Below the pieces are notes generated by a model that had not been told where the DNA came from, ran no database searches, and saw only the letters and a program-made list of their open reading frames with translations. Below are positions 10,925-22,986 of a stretch of 64,000 nucleotides of DNA, piece by piece. Position 1 is the stretch's first letter; each line of letters starts with the position of its first letter. Source of the stretch: Symsagittifera roscoffensis (taxonomy: Eukaryota; Xenacoelomorpha; Acoela; Convolutidae); assembly GCF_963678635.1 (NCBI RefSeq), contig NC_087068.1, positions 33,923,436 to 33,987,435 on the forward strand, read 5' to 3'. A program made the translations under genes and the position numbers.

Positions 10925-11464
10925 ATTAGTTTTTTTTAAAACCCCTGAACTGAATTCGGTAAGCACAAAAATTGATGTTTATCTAGTTTATTAATAACTC
11001 ACCGGGAAATTAATTAAATCACAAAATTCTAGAGATAAAACTGGCTCGCAAACTTTTCAAATTCATCTAAGCAGACTAGTCAAGCAATTAAACAATGACA
11101 AAGTTTACGTTTTTTTTTCATACAGAAAATTGGTTGGCCAATGTTATACGTTTTTCTGTATTTTCATTTCGCTTCTTTTGATAGTTTGAAAGCTGTAACA
11201 GGTTGCTTTGAAAAACTTGATACTTCAGCCAAACGATTTGGTCTGAAAAACTATTTGAACTAGTCTTGATGTAAGACTAGAGTGCTAAATTTGTCATTAC
11301 ATTTCGAATACACAGAAAACAAGTCTATCTTTGATCGAGCAATGGTTTGATTTGATAGGTTTTTTTTGTTTCGAGCAAAAAAAGTATTCTATTTGAAGCG
11401 GAGCATCTTTGCTTCAAAGTTTTTTTTGGCTCGACTCAATTAACAACCGAATGACCTCAGGTTA

Positions 11465-11546
11465 GACAAGGTGGCCGAGTGGTTAAGGCTTTGGACTGCT
11501 TATCCAATGCAGTCCGCGTGCTTGGTTTTGAATCCCATCTCTGTCG
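11465..11546 (+). tRNA. tRNA-Ser(GCT)-like copy 17
   Basis: The A box TGGCCGAGTGG is intact and the anticodon arm TTGGA-CTGCTTA-TCCAA is perfect with GCT. Acceptor GACAAGG/CTCTGTC has one mismatch. The T-arm (CTTGGTTTTGAAT) is degraded. Confidence 0.5.
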
Positions 11547-12212
11547 ATTAGATTTTAAAAAATACATGTGAACTGAATTAGATAAGCCCAACAATTGATG
11601 TTTACCTAATTTGTTAGTAACTCATCGGGAAATTTACGAAATCACAAAGTTCTAGAGATAAAATTGGCTCGCAAACTTTTCAAGTTCGTCTAAGCAGTAT
11701 GGTCAAGCAATTAAACAATGACAAATTTTAGGTTTTTTCAAAACGAAAATCGGTTGGCCAATGTTATACGTTTCTCTATTTAAACCATTCAAGTAATGAA
11801 CTTTGAAAAATTTCATGTTAATTTTTTGGCCCAGTTTTTTTTTCCACAAGAAAGCATCGTTTTTAAATGGTAGCAGATCAAAATTAAAATGTCCTTAAAT
11901 TTTTATTTCGCTTCCTCTGATACATTGAAAGCTGTAACAGGTTGCTTTGAAAAACTTGAAATTTCAGCGAAACGAATTGGTCTGAAAACACGATTTCAAG
12001 TAGTCTCGTTCTAAGACTAGAGTGCTAAATTCGTCATTACATTTCAAATACACAGATGCCAAGTCTATCTTCTATCTTTGATCGAATAATGGTTTGATTT
12101 GTTAGGTTTTTTTTTGTTTTGAGCAAAAATTAATATTCTATTTGAAGCGGAGCATCTTTGCTTCAAAGTTTTATTGGTTCAATTCAATAAACAAACGAAT
12201 GCCCGCCGTTCA

Positions 12213-12294
12213 GACAGGATGGCCGAGTTGTTAAGTTGTTTGACTGCTCTTCCGATATAGTCTGCGTGCGTGGGTTTGAAACCCATCTCTGTCG
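12213..12294 (+). pseudogene. tRNA-Ser-like copy 18
   Basis: Acceptor GACAGGA/CTCTGTC has one mismatch. The D-arm is GAGTTGTTAAGTTG, and the anticodon stem TTTGA/TCCGA has one mismatch and a G-U. The T-loop is TTTGAAA. It is the counterpart of copy 15. Confidence 0.45.
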
Positions 12295-13387
12295 ATTAGT
12301 TTTCAAAAATACCTGAACTGAATCCGGAGCACAACAATTGATGTTTACCTAAATTGTTAATAATTCACCGGGAAACATACAAAATCACAAAATTCTAGAG
12401 ATAAAATTGGCTCGCAAATTTTTCAAATTCGTCTAAGCAGAATATTCAAGCAATTAAACGTTGAAAAATTTTAAGTTTATTCATGAAGAAAATCGGTTGG
12501 TCAATGTTATACGTTTTTCTAATAAAGCCATTCAAGCAATGGAATTTTGAAAAATTTCAGGTTTTTTTGGCCGAGTTTTTCCACAAAAAACTTATCGTTT
12601 CTCAATGGAAGCATTTCAAAACTAAGTTTTCCTTAAATTTTTGTTTTGCTTCCTTTGATAGTTTGAAAGTTGTAAAAGGTTGCCTTGAAAAACTTGAAAT
12701 TTCAGCGAAACGATTTGGTCTGAAAAAAGGTTTGAACTTACCTTGAATACGATCTCTGTCGATTAGTTTTTAAAAATACCTGAACTGAATTCGGTAAGCA
12801 CAACAATTGATGTTTACCTAATTTGATAATAACTCACCGGAAAAATTACAAAATCACAAATTTCTAGAGATAAAATTGGCTCGAAAATTTTTCAATTTGT
12901 CTAAGCAGAATATTCAAGCAATTAAACGTTGAAAAATTTTAGGTTTATTTATGAAGAAAATCGGTTGGCCAATGCTACGTTTTTCTATCTAAACCAATCA
13001 AGAAATTTACTTTCTTGGCCCAGTTTTGTTTTCAAAAAAAAAGAATCGTTTTTAAATGGAAGCAGATCAAAATTAAACTTTACCTAATTTTTTGTTTCGC
13101 TTCCTCTGATAGTTTGAAAGCTGTAATAGATTGCTTTGAAAAATTTGAAATTTCAGCGAAACGATATGGTCTAAAATTTTATTTAAACTAGTCTCGTTCT
13201 AGGACTAGAGTGCTAAATTCGTCATTACATTTCAAATACACAAACCTCAAGTCTATTTTTGATCGAAAAATGGCTTGATTTGACGGGTTTTTTGTTTTGA
13301 GCAAAAAAAATTCCTATTTGAAATGAAGCATCTTTGCTTCATTTTTTTTTGTTTCAATTCAATTTACCATTGAATGAACTCTGGTTA

Positions 13388-13468
13388 GGCAGGGTTGCCG
13401 AGAGGTTAAAGCGGTTGGCTGCTGACACCATACGTTTTGTTGCGTGGGTTCGAATCCCATCTCTGTCG
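13388..13468 (+). pseudogene. tRNA-Ser-like copy 19, intact B box
   Basis: GGCAGGG/CTCTGTC pair with G-U, and GGTTCGAATCC is consensus. The anticodon stem (GTTGG/ACACC region) is not formed. It is the counterpart of copies 13 and 16. Confidence 0.45.
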
Positions 13469-14006
13469 ATTAGTTTTTTTAAAAACCCCTGAAATGAATT
13501 CGGTAAGCACAAAAACTGATGTTTATCTAGTTTGTTAAAACTCACCGGGAAATTTACTAAATCAAAAAGTTCTAGAGATAAAATTGTCTCGCAATTTTTT
13601 CAAATTCATCTAAGCAGACTAGTCAAGCAGTTAAACAATGACAAATTTTACGTTTCTTTTTTCATAAAGAAAATCGGTTGGCCAATGTTATACGTTTTTT
13701 TGTATTTTCATTTCGCTTCTTTTGATAGTTTGAAAGCTGTAACAGGTTGCTTTGAAAAATTTGATACTTCAGCCAAACGATTTGGTCTGAAAAACGATTT
13801 GAACTAGTCTTGATGTAGGACTAGAGTGCTAAATTTGTCATTATATTTCGAATACACAGAAAACAAGTCTATCTTTGATCGAACAATGGTTTGATTTGAT
13901 AGGTTTTCTTTGTTTCGAGCAAAAAAAAATTCTATTTGAAGCGGAGCATCTTTGCTTCAAAGTTTTTTTGGTTCGACTCAACTAACAACCGAATGACCTC
14001 AGGTTA

Positions 14007-14088
14007 GACAAGGTGACCGAGTGGTTAAGGCTTTGAACTGCTTATCCAATACAGTCCGCGTGCTTGATTTTGAATCCCATCTCTGTCG
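14007..14088 (+). pseudogene. tRNA-Ser(GCT)-like copy 20
   Basis: The A box is TGACCGAGTGG. The anticodon stem TTGAA/TCCAA has one mismatch, with loop CTGCTTA. The T-arm CTTGATTTTGAAT is degraded. It is the counterpart of copies 14 and 17. Confidence 0.45.
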
Positions 14089-14760
14089 ATTAGATTTGAA
14101 AAAAAAACAACTGAACTGAATTAGATAAGCACAACAATTGATGTTTACCTAATTTGTTAATAAGTCATCGGGAAATTTACTAAATTACAAAAATCTAGAG
14201 ATAAAATTGGCTCGCAAACTTTTCAAGTTCGTCTAAGCAGTATAGTCAAGCAATTAAACAATGACAATTTTTAAGTTTTTCAAAAAGAAAATCGGTTGGC
14301 CAATGTTATACGTTTCTCTATTTAAACCATTCAAGTAATTAACTTTTGAAAAATTTCAAGTTATTTTTTTGGCCCAGTTTTCTTTTCACAAAAAAGCATC
14401 GTTTTTGAATGGAAGCAGATCAAAATTAAAATGTCCTTAAATTTTTAATTCGCTTCCTCTGATAAATTGCAAACTGTAACAGGTTGCTTTGAAAAACTTG
14501 AAATTTCAGCGAAACGAATTGGTCTGAAAACACAATTTCAACTAGTCTCGTTCTAAGACTAGAGTGCTAAATTCGTCATTACATTTCAAATACAGATGTA
14601 ATTCCACCCCGTCTATCTTCTATCTTTGATCAAACAATGGTTTGATTTGATAGGTTTTTATTTGTTTTGAGCAAAAATTAATATTCTATTTGAAGCGGAG
14701 CATCTTTGCTTCAAAGTTTTAATGGTTCAATTCAATAAACAAACGAATGCCCGCTGTTCA

Positions 14761-14842
14761 GTAAGGATGGCCTAGTTGTTAAGGTGTCGGACTGCCCTTC
14801 CAATATTGTCTGCGTGCGTGGGTTTGAATCGCATCTCTGTCG
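14761..14842 (+). pseudogene. tRNA-Ser-like copy 21, altered anticodon loop
   Basis: The anticodon loop reads CTGCCCT, so the anticodon triplet would be GCC rather than GCT. The acceptor 5' strand (GTAAGGA) and the T-stem (CGCAT) are also damaged. It is the counterpart of copies 15 and 18. This looks like random decay rather than a new specificity. Confidence 0.45.
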
Positions 14843-15854
14843 ATTAGTTTTCAAACATACCTGAACTGAATTCGGTAAGCACAACATTTGATGTTTACCT
14901 ATTTGTTAATAAGTCACCGGGAAACTTAGAAAATCACAAAATTCTAGAGACAAAATTGGCTCGAATTTTTTTCAGTTTCGTCTAAGCAGTATAGTCAAGA
15001 ATATAACGTTGAAAATTTTTAAGCTTATTCATGAGGAAAATCGGTTGGTCAATGTTATACGTTTTTCTAATAAAGCCTTTCAAGCAATGGAATTTTGAAA
15101 AATTTCAGGTTTTTTTGGCCGAGTTTTTCCACAAAAAACGTATCGTTTTGCAATGGAAGCAATTCAAAACTAAGTTTTCCTTAAACTTTTGTTTCGCTTC
15201 CTTTGATATTTTGAAAGCTGTAACAAAATGCTTTAAAAAACCTGAAATTTCAGCGAAACGGTTTGGTCTGAAAAAAGGTTTGAGCTTACCATGAATACCA
15301 TCTCTGTCGATTAGTTTTTAAAAACACCTGAACTGAATTCGATAAGCACAACAATTGATATTTACCTAATTTGCTAATAACTCATCGGGAAATTTACTAA
15401 ATTACAAAAATCTGGAGATAAAACTTTTCAAATTCGTCTAAGCAGAATAGTCAAGCAATTAAACGTTGAAAAAAATTAGGTTTATTTATGAAGAAAATCG
15501 GTCGGCCAATGTTATTCGTTTTTATGTTGAAACCATTCAAGTAATGGAGTTTTGAAAAATTTCAAGTTACTTTTTTGGCCCAGTTTTTTCACAAAAAATC
15601 ATCGTTTTCAAATGGAAGCAGATCAAAATTAAAAATCCTTAAATGTTTGTTTTGCTTCCTCTGATAGTTTGAAAGCTGTAACAGGTTGCTTTGAAAAACT
15701 TGAAAATTCAGCGAAATGATTTGGTCTGAAAAACGATTTGAACTAGTCTCGTTCTAGGACGAGATTGCTAAATTCGTCTTTTTATTTCAAATACACAGAC
15801 GTTGAGTCTATTTTCGATCGAACAATGGTTTGATTTGTTAGGTTATTTTGTTTA

Positions 15855-15936
15855 GAGAAGGTGGCCGAGTGGTTAAGGCGTTGGACTGCTCGACCAATAC
15901 AATCTGCGGGCGTGGGTTTGAATCCTATCTCTGACG
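15855..15936 (+). pseudogene. tRNA-Ser(GCT)-like copy 22
   Basis: The A box TGGCCGAGTGG is intact. The anticodon arm TTGGA-CTGCTCG-ACCAA has a mismatch at the loop-closing pair. Acceptor GAGAAGG/CTCTGAC is broken at several positions. The following unit is a short rearranged one. Confidence 0.45.
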
Positions 15937-16322
15937 ACTAGTTTTCAAATACACCTGAAATGAATTCGGTAAGCACAACACTAGATGTTTACCGGAAAAT
16001 TTACAAAATCACAAAATTCTAGAAGTAAAATAGGCTCGAAAACTTTGAAATAGGCTCTGACGATTAGTTTTCAAAAACACCTGAACTGAATACGGTAAGC
16101 ACAACAATTGATGTTTACGGAAAAATTTACAAAAAATCACAAAATACTAGAGTTAAAATAGGCTCGAAAACTTTTCAAGTTCGTCTCAATAGAAAAGTCA
16201 AGCGATCAAACGTTGAAAAAATTTAAGTTTATTCATGAATAAAATCGGTTGGCCAATGTTATACGTTTTTCCATTGAATTTTATTGGTTCAATTCAATAA
16301 ACAAACGAATGTCCACGGTTCA

Positions 16323-16404
16323 GACAGGGTGGCCGAGTGGTTAAGACGTTGGACTGCTCGACCAATACAAACTACGGGCGCGGGTTTGAATCCCATTTCT
16401 GACG
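16323..16404 (+). pseudogene. tRNA-Ser(GCT)-like copy 23
   Basis: The A box TGGCCGAGTGG is intact and the anticodon loop is CTGCTCG (GCT), with the loop-closing pair A-A. The variable region ACAAACTACGGGCG differs from the other copies. The T-loop is TTTGAAT. Confidence 0.45.
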
Positions 16405-17037
16405 ATTAGTTTTCAAAAACACCTGAACTGAATTCGGTAAGCACAACAATTGATGTTTACCGAAAAATTTACAAAATCACAAAATACTAGAGTTAAAATA
16501 GGCTCGAAAACTTTTCAAGTTCGTCTCAATAGAATAGTCAAGCAATTAAACGTTGAAAAAATTTAAGTTTATTCATGAAGAAAATCGGTTGGCCAATGTT
16601 ATACGTTTTTCTATCTAAACCATTCAAGGAATGGAGTTTTGAAAATTTTCAAGTTACTTACTTGGCCAAGTTTTTTTTCCTCAAAAAAGCATCGTTTTTA
16701 AATGGAAGCAGATCAAGTTTAAAATTTACTTAAATTTTTTATTGCTTCCACTGATAGTTTGAAAGCTGTAACAGGTTGCATTGACAATCTTGAAAATTCA
16801 GTGAAACGATTTGGTCTGAAAAACGATTTGAACTAGTCTCGTTCTAGGACTAGAGTGCTAAATTTGTCATTACATTTCAAATACACAGACGTCAAGTCTA
16901 TCTTTGATTGAACAATGGTTTGATTGGATAGGTTGTTTTTTGTTTTGAGCAAAAAAAATATTCTATTTGAAGCGGAGCATCTTAGCTTTAAAATTTTATT
17001 GGTTGGATTCAATTAACAAACGAATGAACTCTGGTCA

Positions 17038-17119
17038 GAGAAGGTAGCCGAGTGGTTATGGCGTTGGACTGCTCATCCAATACAGTCTGATTGCGTGGGT
17101 TTGAATCTTATCTTTGTCG
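17038..17119 (+). tRNA. tRNA-Ser(GCT)-like copy 24
   Basis: The A box TAGCCGAGTGG fits the consensus and the anticodon arm TTGGA-CTGCTCA-TCCAA is perfect. Acceptor GAGAAGG/CTTTGTC is broken at several positions, and the T-stem end is CTTAT. Probably inactive. Confidence 0.45.
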
Positions 17120-17657
17120 ATTAGTTTTTAAAAACACCTGAACTGAATTCGGTAAACACAACAATTGATGTTTACCTATTTTGTTATTAACTCACCGGTG
17201 GTTAGTTACTAAATTACAAAACTGGAGATAAAATTGGCTCGCAAACTTTTCAAATTCGTCCAAGCAGAATAGGAATTTCCAGTTACTTTTTTGGACCAGT
17301 TTTTTCACAAAAAATCATCGTTTCTAAGTAGAAGCAGATCAAAATTATAAAACCTTAAATTTTTGTTTCGCTTCCTCTGATAGTTTGAAAGCTGTAACAG
17401 GTTGCTTTGAAAAACTTGAAATTTCAGCGAAACGATTTGGTCTGAAAAACTACTTGAACTAGTCTTGTTCTAGGACTAGAGTGCTTAAATCTTCATTACC
17501 TTTCAAATACACATACCCCAAGTCTATCTTTGATCGAATAATGGTTTGATTTGACGGGTTTTTTGTTTTGAGCAAAAAAAAATTCTATTTGAAGTGAAGC
17601 ATCTTTGCTTCATTTTTTTTGTTTCGATTCAATTTATCATTGAATAAACTCCGGTTA

Positions 17658-17739
17658 GGCAGGGTTGCCGAGAGGTTAAATCGATTGACTGCTGACCCCA
17701 TACGTTTTGCTTGAGTGGGTTCGAATCCCATCTCTGTCG
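17658..17739 (+). pseudogene. tRNA-Ser-like copy 25, intact B box
   Basis: GGTTCGAATCC is consensus, and GGCAGGG/CTCTGTC pair with G-U. The anticodon stem is broken (ATTGA/CCCCA). It repeats at 21629 as the first member of the 3.97-kb higher-order repeat. Confidence 0.45.
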
Positions 17740-18276
17740 ATTAGTTTTTTTAAAACCCTGAACTGAATTCGTTAGGCACAAAAATTGATGTTTATCTAGT
17801 TTGTTAGTAACTCACCGAGAAATTTACTAAATCACAAAATTCTAGAGATAAAATTGGCTTGCAAACTTTTCAAATTCATCTAAGCAGACTAGTCAAGCAA
17901 TTAAACAATGACAAAGTTCAATTTTTTTCATAAAGAAAATCGGTTGGCCAATGCTATACGTTTTTCTAATTTTTCATTTCGCTTCTTCTATTAGTTTGAA
18001 AGCTGTAACAATTTGCTTCGAAAAACTTGAAACTTCAGCCAAACGATTTGGTCTGAAAAACGAGTTGAACTAGTCGAGATGAAGGACTAAAGTGCTAAGT
18101 TTGTCAATACATTTCAAATACACAGAAGTCAAGTCGATCTTTGATCGAACAATAGTTTGATTTGATAGGTTTTCTTTGTTTCGAGCACAAAAAAAAGTTT
18201 TATATTTGAAGCGGATCATCTTTGCTTCAAAGATTTTTTGGTTCGATTCAATTAACAACCGAATGACCGCAGGTTA

Positions 18277-18358
18277 GACAGGGTGGCCGAGTGGCTAATG
18301 CGTTGGAGTGCTCATCAAATACAGTCCGCGTGCTTGGTTTTGAATCCCATCTCTGTCG
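18277..18358 (+). tRNA. tRNA-Ser(GCT)-like copy 26
   Basis: The acceptor is complete and the A box TGGCCGAGTGG is intact. The anticodon loop is GTGCTCA on TTGGA/TCAAA, with one mismatch. The T-arm CTTGGTTTTGAAT is degraded. Confidence 0.45.
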
Positions 18359-19014
18359 ATTAGATTTAAAAAAAACACCTGAACTGAATTAGATAAGCAC
18401 AACAATTGATGTTTACCTATTTTGTTATTAACTCATCTGGAAAATTACTAAATCACAACGTTCTAGAGATTAAATTGGCAGGCAAACTTTTCAAATTGGT
18501 CTAAGCAGAATAGTCAAGCAATTAAACAATGACAAGTTTTATTTTTTTTAATCAGGAAAATCGGTTGGCCAATGTCATACGTTTCTCTATGTAAACCATC
18601 CAAGTAATGAACTTTTGAAAAATTTAAAGTTAATCTTTTGGCCCAGTTTTTTTTTCCACAAAAAAGCATCGATTTTAAATAGAAGCAGATCAAAACTAAA
18701 ATGTCCTTAAATTTTTTGTTTCGCTTCCTCTGATAGTTTGAAACTGTAACAGGTTGCTTTGAAAAACTTGATATTTCAGCGGAACGAATTGGTCTGAAAA
18801 CACGATTTCAACTAGTCTCGTTCTAGGACTAGAGTGCTAAGTTCGTCATTACATTTCAAATACACAGATGTCAAGTCTATCTTTGATCGAACAGTAGTTT
18901 GATTAGATAGTTTTTTTTATTTGAGCGAAAAATATTATTCGATTAGAAGCGGAGCATCTTTGCTTCAAATTTTTATTGATTCAATTCAAAAAATAAACGA
19001 ATGTCCGCTGTTCA

Positions 19015-19096
19015 GACAGGGTGGCCGAGTTGTTAAGGTGTTGGACTGCTCTTCCAATATAGTCTGCGTGCGTGGGTTTGAATCCCATCTCTGTCG
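19015..19096 (+). tRNA. tRNA-Ser(GCT)-like copy 27
   Basis: Acceptor GACAGGG/CTCTGTC and anticodon arm TTGGA-CTGCTCT-TCCAA are complete. D-loop GAGTTGTTAAGG lacks one invariant G, and the T-loop is TTTGAAT. It is the last A-type copy before the first B block. Confidence 0.5.
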
Positions 19097-19199
19097 AGTA
19101 GTTTGCAAAAACACCAGAACTGAATTCGGTAAGCACAACAATTGATGTTTAACTAATTTGTTATTAACTCATCGGCAAATTTTCTAAATCACAAAGTTC

Positions 19200-21370
19200 T
19201 TAGGCACGGATTTTTGAAAAACTTGAGGTTACTTTTTTGGCCGAGTTTTTCCACAAACAACTATCGTTTCTCAACGGAAACAATTTAAAATTAGGTTTTC
19301 CTTAATTTTTTGTTTCGCATCGTTTGATAGTTTCAAAGCTCTAACTGGTTGCCTAGAAAAACTAGAAGTTTTAGCAAAAAAAATTCAGTCTATAAAAAGG
19401 TTTGCACCAGCCCTGTTCTAAGACTAGTGTGCTAACTTCGTCATTGCAATTTATATACACAGACATCAAGTCCGTTTTTGATCGAGCAATGGCTTGATTT
19501 GCTTTAATTTTTATTGGTTCGATTCATTTTACCAATGATTGACTTCAAGTGTTACAGGCTGGCAGCGAGTTGAAGGCGGTGAAGTGGTAATCAATATGTT
19601 CTGCGTGCGTGGGTTCGAAACTCATTCCTTACGAGTAATTTTTTACGAGCACCTGGACTGAATTTGGTAGGCACAAAAACTGATGTTTACCTAACTTTGT
19701 TAATAATTCACCAAAAAACTTGTCAGGTCACAAAAAATTGGAGAAAGAATCGGCACGCAAAACATTGAAGTTCATATAAGCAGAATAGTCAAGCAACCAA
19801 ACGTTGAAAAAATTCAAGTTTGTTCATGAAAAAATTGGATGGCAAATGTAATACGTTTTGCTATTCAAACCATTCAAGGCACGGATTTTTGAAAAACTTG
19901 AGGTTACTTTTTTGGCCGAGTTTTTCCACAAACAACTATCCTTTCACAACTGAAGTGATATAAAGTTGTATTTTTCTGAATTTTTTGTTTTGCATCGGTT
20001 GATAGATTTAAAGCTCTAACAGGTTGCTTAGAAAAATTGGAATTTTTAGCAAAACGATTCGGTCTATAAAAAGATTTCCACCAGTCCTGTTCTAAGACTA
20101 GTGTGCTAACTTCGTCATTACAATTTATATACACAGACATCAAGTCCGTTTTTGATCGAGCAATGGCTTGATTTGCTTTAATTTTTATTGGTTCGATTCA
20201 TTTTACCAATGATTGACTTCAAGTGTTACAGGCTGGCAGCGAGTTGAAGGCGGTGAAGTGGTAATCAATATGTTCTGCGTGCGTGGGTTCGAAACTCATT
20301 CCTTACGAGTAATTTTTTACGAGCACCTGAACTGAATTCGGTAGGCACAAAAACTGATGTTTACCTAACTTTGTTAATAATTCACCAAAAAACTTGTCAG
20401 GTCACAAAAAATTGGAGAAAGAATCGGCACGCAAAACATGGAAGTTCATATAAGCAGAATAGTCAAGCAACCAAACGTTGAAAAAATTCAAGTTTGTTCA
20501 TGAAAAAATTGGATGGCAAATGTAATACGTTTTGATATTCAAACCATTCAAGGCACGGATTTTTGAAAAACTTGAGGTTACTTTTTTGGCCTAGTTTTTC
20601 CACAAACAACTATCCTTTCACAACTGAAGTGATATAAAGTTGGATTTTTCTTAATTTTTTGTTTTGCATCGGTTGATAGATTTAAAGCTCTAACAGGTTG
20701 CTTAGAAAAATTGGAATTTTTAGCAAAACGATTCGGTCTATAAAAAGATTTCCACCAGTCCTGTTCTAAGACTAGTATACTAACTTCGTCATTACATTTT
20801 ATATACACAGACATCAAGTCCATTTTTGATCAAGCAATGGCTTGAATGGCTTTAATTTTTTATTGGTTCGTTTCAATTTACCAATGATTGACCTCTGGTC
20901 TTACAGGCTGACAGCGAGGTGAAGGCGGTGAAGTGGTAATCAATATGTTCTGCGTGCGTGGGTTCGAAACTCATTCCTTACGAGTGAATTTTTACGAATA
21001 CCTGAACTGAATTCGGTAGGCACAAAAACTGATGTTTACCTAACTTTGTTAATAATTCACCAAAAAAATTGTCAGGTCTCCAAAAATTGGTGAAAGAATT
21101 GGCACGCAAAACATTGAAGTTCGTATAAGCAGAATAGTCAAACAACCAAACGTTGAAAAATTTCAAGTTTGTTCATGAAAAAATTGGATGGCAAATGTAA
21201 TACATTTTGCTAATCAAACCATTCAAGGCACGGATTTTTGAAAACCTTGAGGTTACTTTTTTGGCCGAGTTTTTCCGCAAACAACTATCCATTCACAACG
21301 GAAGCGATATAAAGTTAGGTTTTCCTTAATTTTTTGTTTTGCATCGGTTGATAGATTCAAAGCTCTAACA
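19200..21370 (+). repeat. tRNA-Ser satellite, subfamily B, first block
   Basis: The unit body changes here to the B type (GGCACGGATTTTTGAAAAACTTGAGG, GGTCTATAAAAAGATTT, TATATACACAGACATCAAG). Decayed tRNA segments lie at 19553-19635, 20227-20309 and 20902-20984, spaced 674-675 bp. In each the D-arm, variable region and T-arm (GTGGGTTCGAAACTCAT) are recognisable, but the anticodon arm reads GTGAAGTGGTAATCAATA and cannot pair. The switch back to A falls near 21,365-21,372 inside a stretch common to both types (AACAGGTTGCTT). Confidence 0.85.
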
Positions 21371-21628
21371 GGTTGCTTTGAAAAACTTGAAATTTCAGCG
21401 AAACGATTTGGTCTGAAAAACTACTTGAACTAGTCTTGTTCTAGGACTAGAGAGCTTAATTCGTCAATACCTTTCAAATACACAGACCTCAAGTCTATCT
21501 TTGATCGAATAATGGTTTGATTTGACGGGTTTTTTGTTTTGAGCAAAAAAAAATTCTATTTGAAGTGAAGCATCTTTGCTTCATTTTTTTTGTTTCGATT
21601 CAATTTATCATTGAATAAACTCTGGTTA

Positions 21629-21710
21629 TACAGGGTTGCCGAGAGGTTAAAGCGGTTGACTGCTGATCCCATACGTTTTGCTTGCGTGGGTTCGAATCCC
21701 ATCTCTGTCG
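21629..21710 (+). pseudogene. tRNA-Ser-like copy 28, intact B box
   Basis: Twin of the copy at 17658. GGTTCGAATCC is consensus. The acceptor begins TACAGGG, which loses the first pair, and the anticodon stem GTTGA/TCCCA is broken. Confidence 0.45.
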
Positions 21711-22245
21711 ATTAGTTTTTTTAAAACCCTGAACTGAATTCGGTAGGCACAAAAATCGATGTTTATCTAGTTTGTAAGTAACTCACCGAGGAATTTACTC
21801 AATCACAAAAATCTAGATATAAAATTGGCTCGCAAACTTTTCAAATTCATCTAAGCAGACTAGTCAAGCAATTAAACAATGACAAAGTTTAAGTTTTTTT
21901 CATAAAAAAATCGGTTGGCCAATGTTATACGTTTTTCTGTATTTTCAATTCGCTTCTTCTGTTAGTTTGAAAGCTGTAACAATTTGCTTTGAAAAACTTG
22001 AAACTTCAGCCAAACGATTTGGTCTGAAAAACGAGTTGAACTAGTCTTGATGTAGGACTAGAGTGCTAAGTTTGTCATTACATTTCAAATACACAGAAGT
22101 CAAGTCGATCTTTGATCGAACAATAGTTTGATTTGATAGGTTTTCTTTGTCTCGAGCACAAAAAAGTATTATATTTGAAGCGGATCATCTTTGCTGCAAA
22201 GATTTATTGGTTCGATTCAATTAACAACCGAATGACCTCAGGTTA

Positions 22246-22327
22246 GACAGGGTGGCCGAGTGGCTAAGGCGTTGGACTGCTCATCCAATACATTCCGCGT
22301 GCTTGGTTTTGAATCCCATCTCTGTCG
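22246..22327 (+). tRNA. tRNA-Ser(GCT)-like copy 29, well preserved 5' half
   Basis: Acceptor GACAGGG/CTCTGTC, A box TGGCCGAGTGG and anticodon arm TTGGA-CTGCTCA-TCCAA are all complete, with anticodon GCT. The T-arm CTTGGTTTTGAATCCCAT has an extended loop and poor pairing. Twin of copy 26. Confidence 0.5.
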
Positions 22328-22986
22328 ATTAGATTTAAAAAAAAAAACCTGAACTGAATTAGATAAGCACAGCAATTGATGTTTACCTATGTTGTTATTA
22401 ACTCATCGGGAAATTTACTAAATCACAAAGTTCTAAGAGATAAAATTGGCTCGCAAACTTTTCAAATTGGTCTAAGCAGAACATTCAAGCATTTAAACAT
22501 TGACAAATTTTATTTTTTTTTCATAAGGAAAATCGGTTGGCCAATGTCATACGTTTCTCTATGTAAACTATTCAAGAAAGGAAATTTTGAAAAATTTCAA
22601 GTTAATCTTTTGGCCCAGTTTTTTTTTCTACAAAAAGCATCGTTTTTAAATGGAAGCAGATCAAAACTAAAATGTCCTTCAATTTTTGTTTCGCTTCCTC
22701 TGATAGTTTGAAAGCTGTAACAGGATGCTTTGAAAAACTTGATATTTCAGCGAACCGAATTGGTCTGAAAACACGATTTCAACTAGTCTCGTTCTAGGAC
22801 TAGAGTGCTAAATTCGTCATTACATTTCAAATACACAGATTTCAAATCTATCTTTGATCGAACAGTGGTTTGATTTGATAGTTTTTTTTTATTTGAGCAA
22901 AAAATAATATTCTATTTGAAGCGGAGCATCTTTGCTTCAAAGTTTTATTGGTTCAATTCAATAAATAAACGAATATCCGCTGTTCA

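Larger units (their letters stand above)
580..19200 (+). repeat. tRNA-Ser(GCT) satellite array, subfamily A
   Basis: About 28 head-to-tail units, mostly 620-760 bp, occupy this block. Each unit reads: tRNA-Ser-like segment; ATTAGTTTTTAAAAACACC; a body of about 550 bp with recurring landmarks (ACTCACCGGGAAATTTAC, ATCGGTTGGCCAATG, TTTCGCTTCC, CAGCGAAACGATTTGG); a dyad with arms CTAGTCCT/AGGACTAG; an inverted repeat TTTGAAGC/GCTTCAAA; then the next tRNA-like segment. Short units at 1126-1529 and 2155-2575 have lost part of the body or tRNA. Units near 10,200, 12,755 and 15,300 keep only the last 20 or so bases of the tRNA. No ORF is conserved as protein across units, so this is non-coding satellite. 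Confidence 0.9.

Noticed and set aside
14761-14842. tRNA with anticodon GCC (glycine)
   Set aside because: It is a single change in a copy with a serine-type long variable arm and other damage; simple decay explains it.
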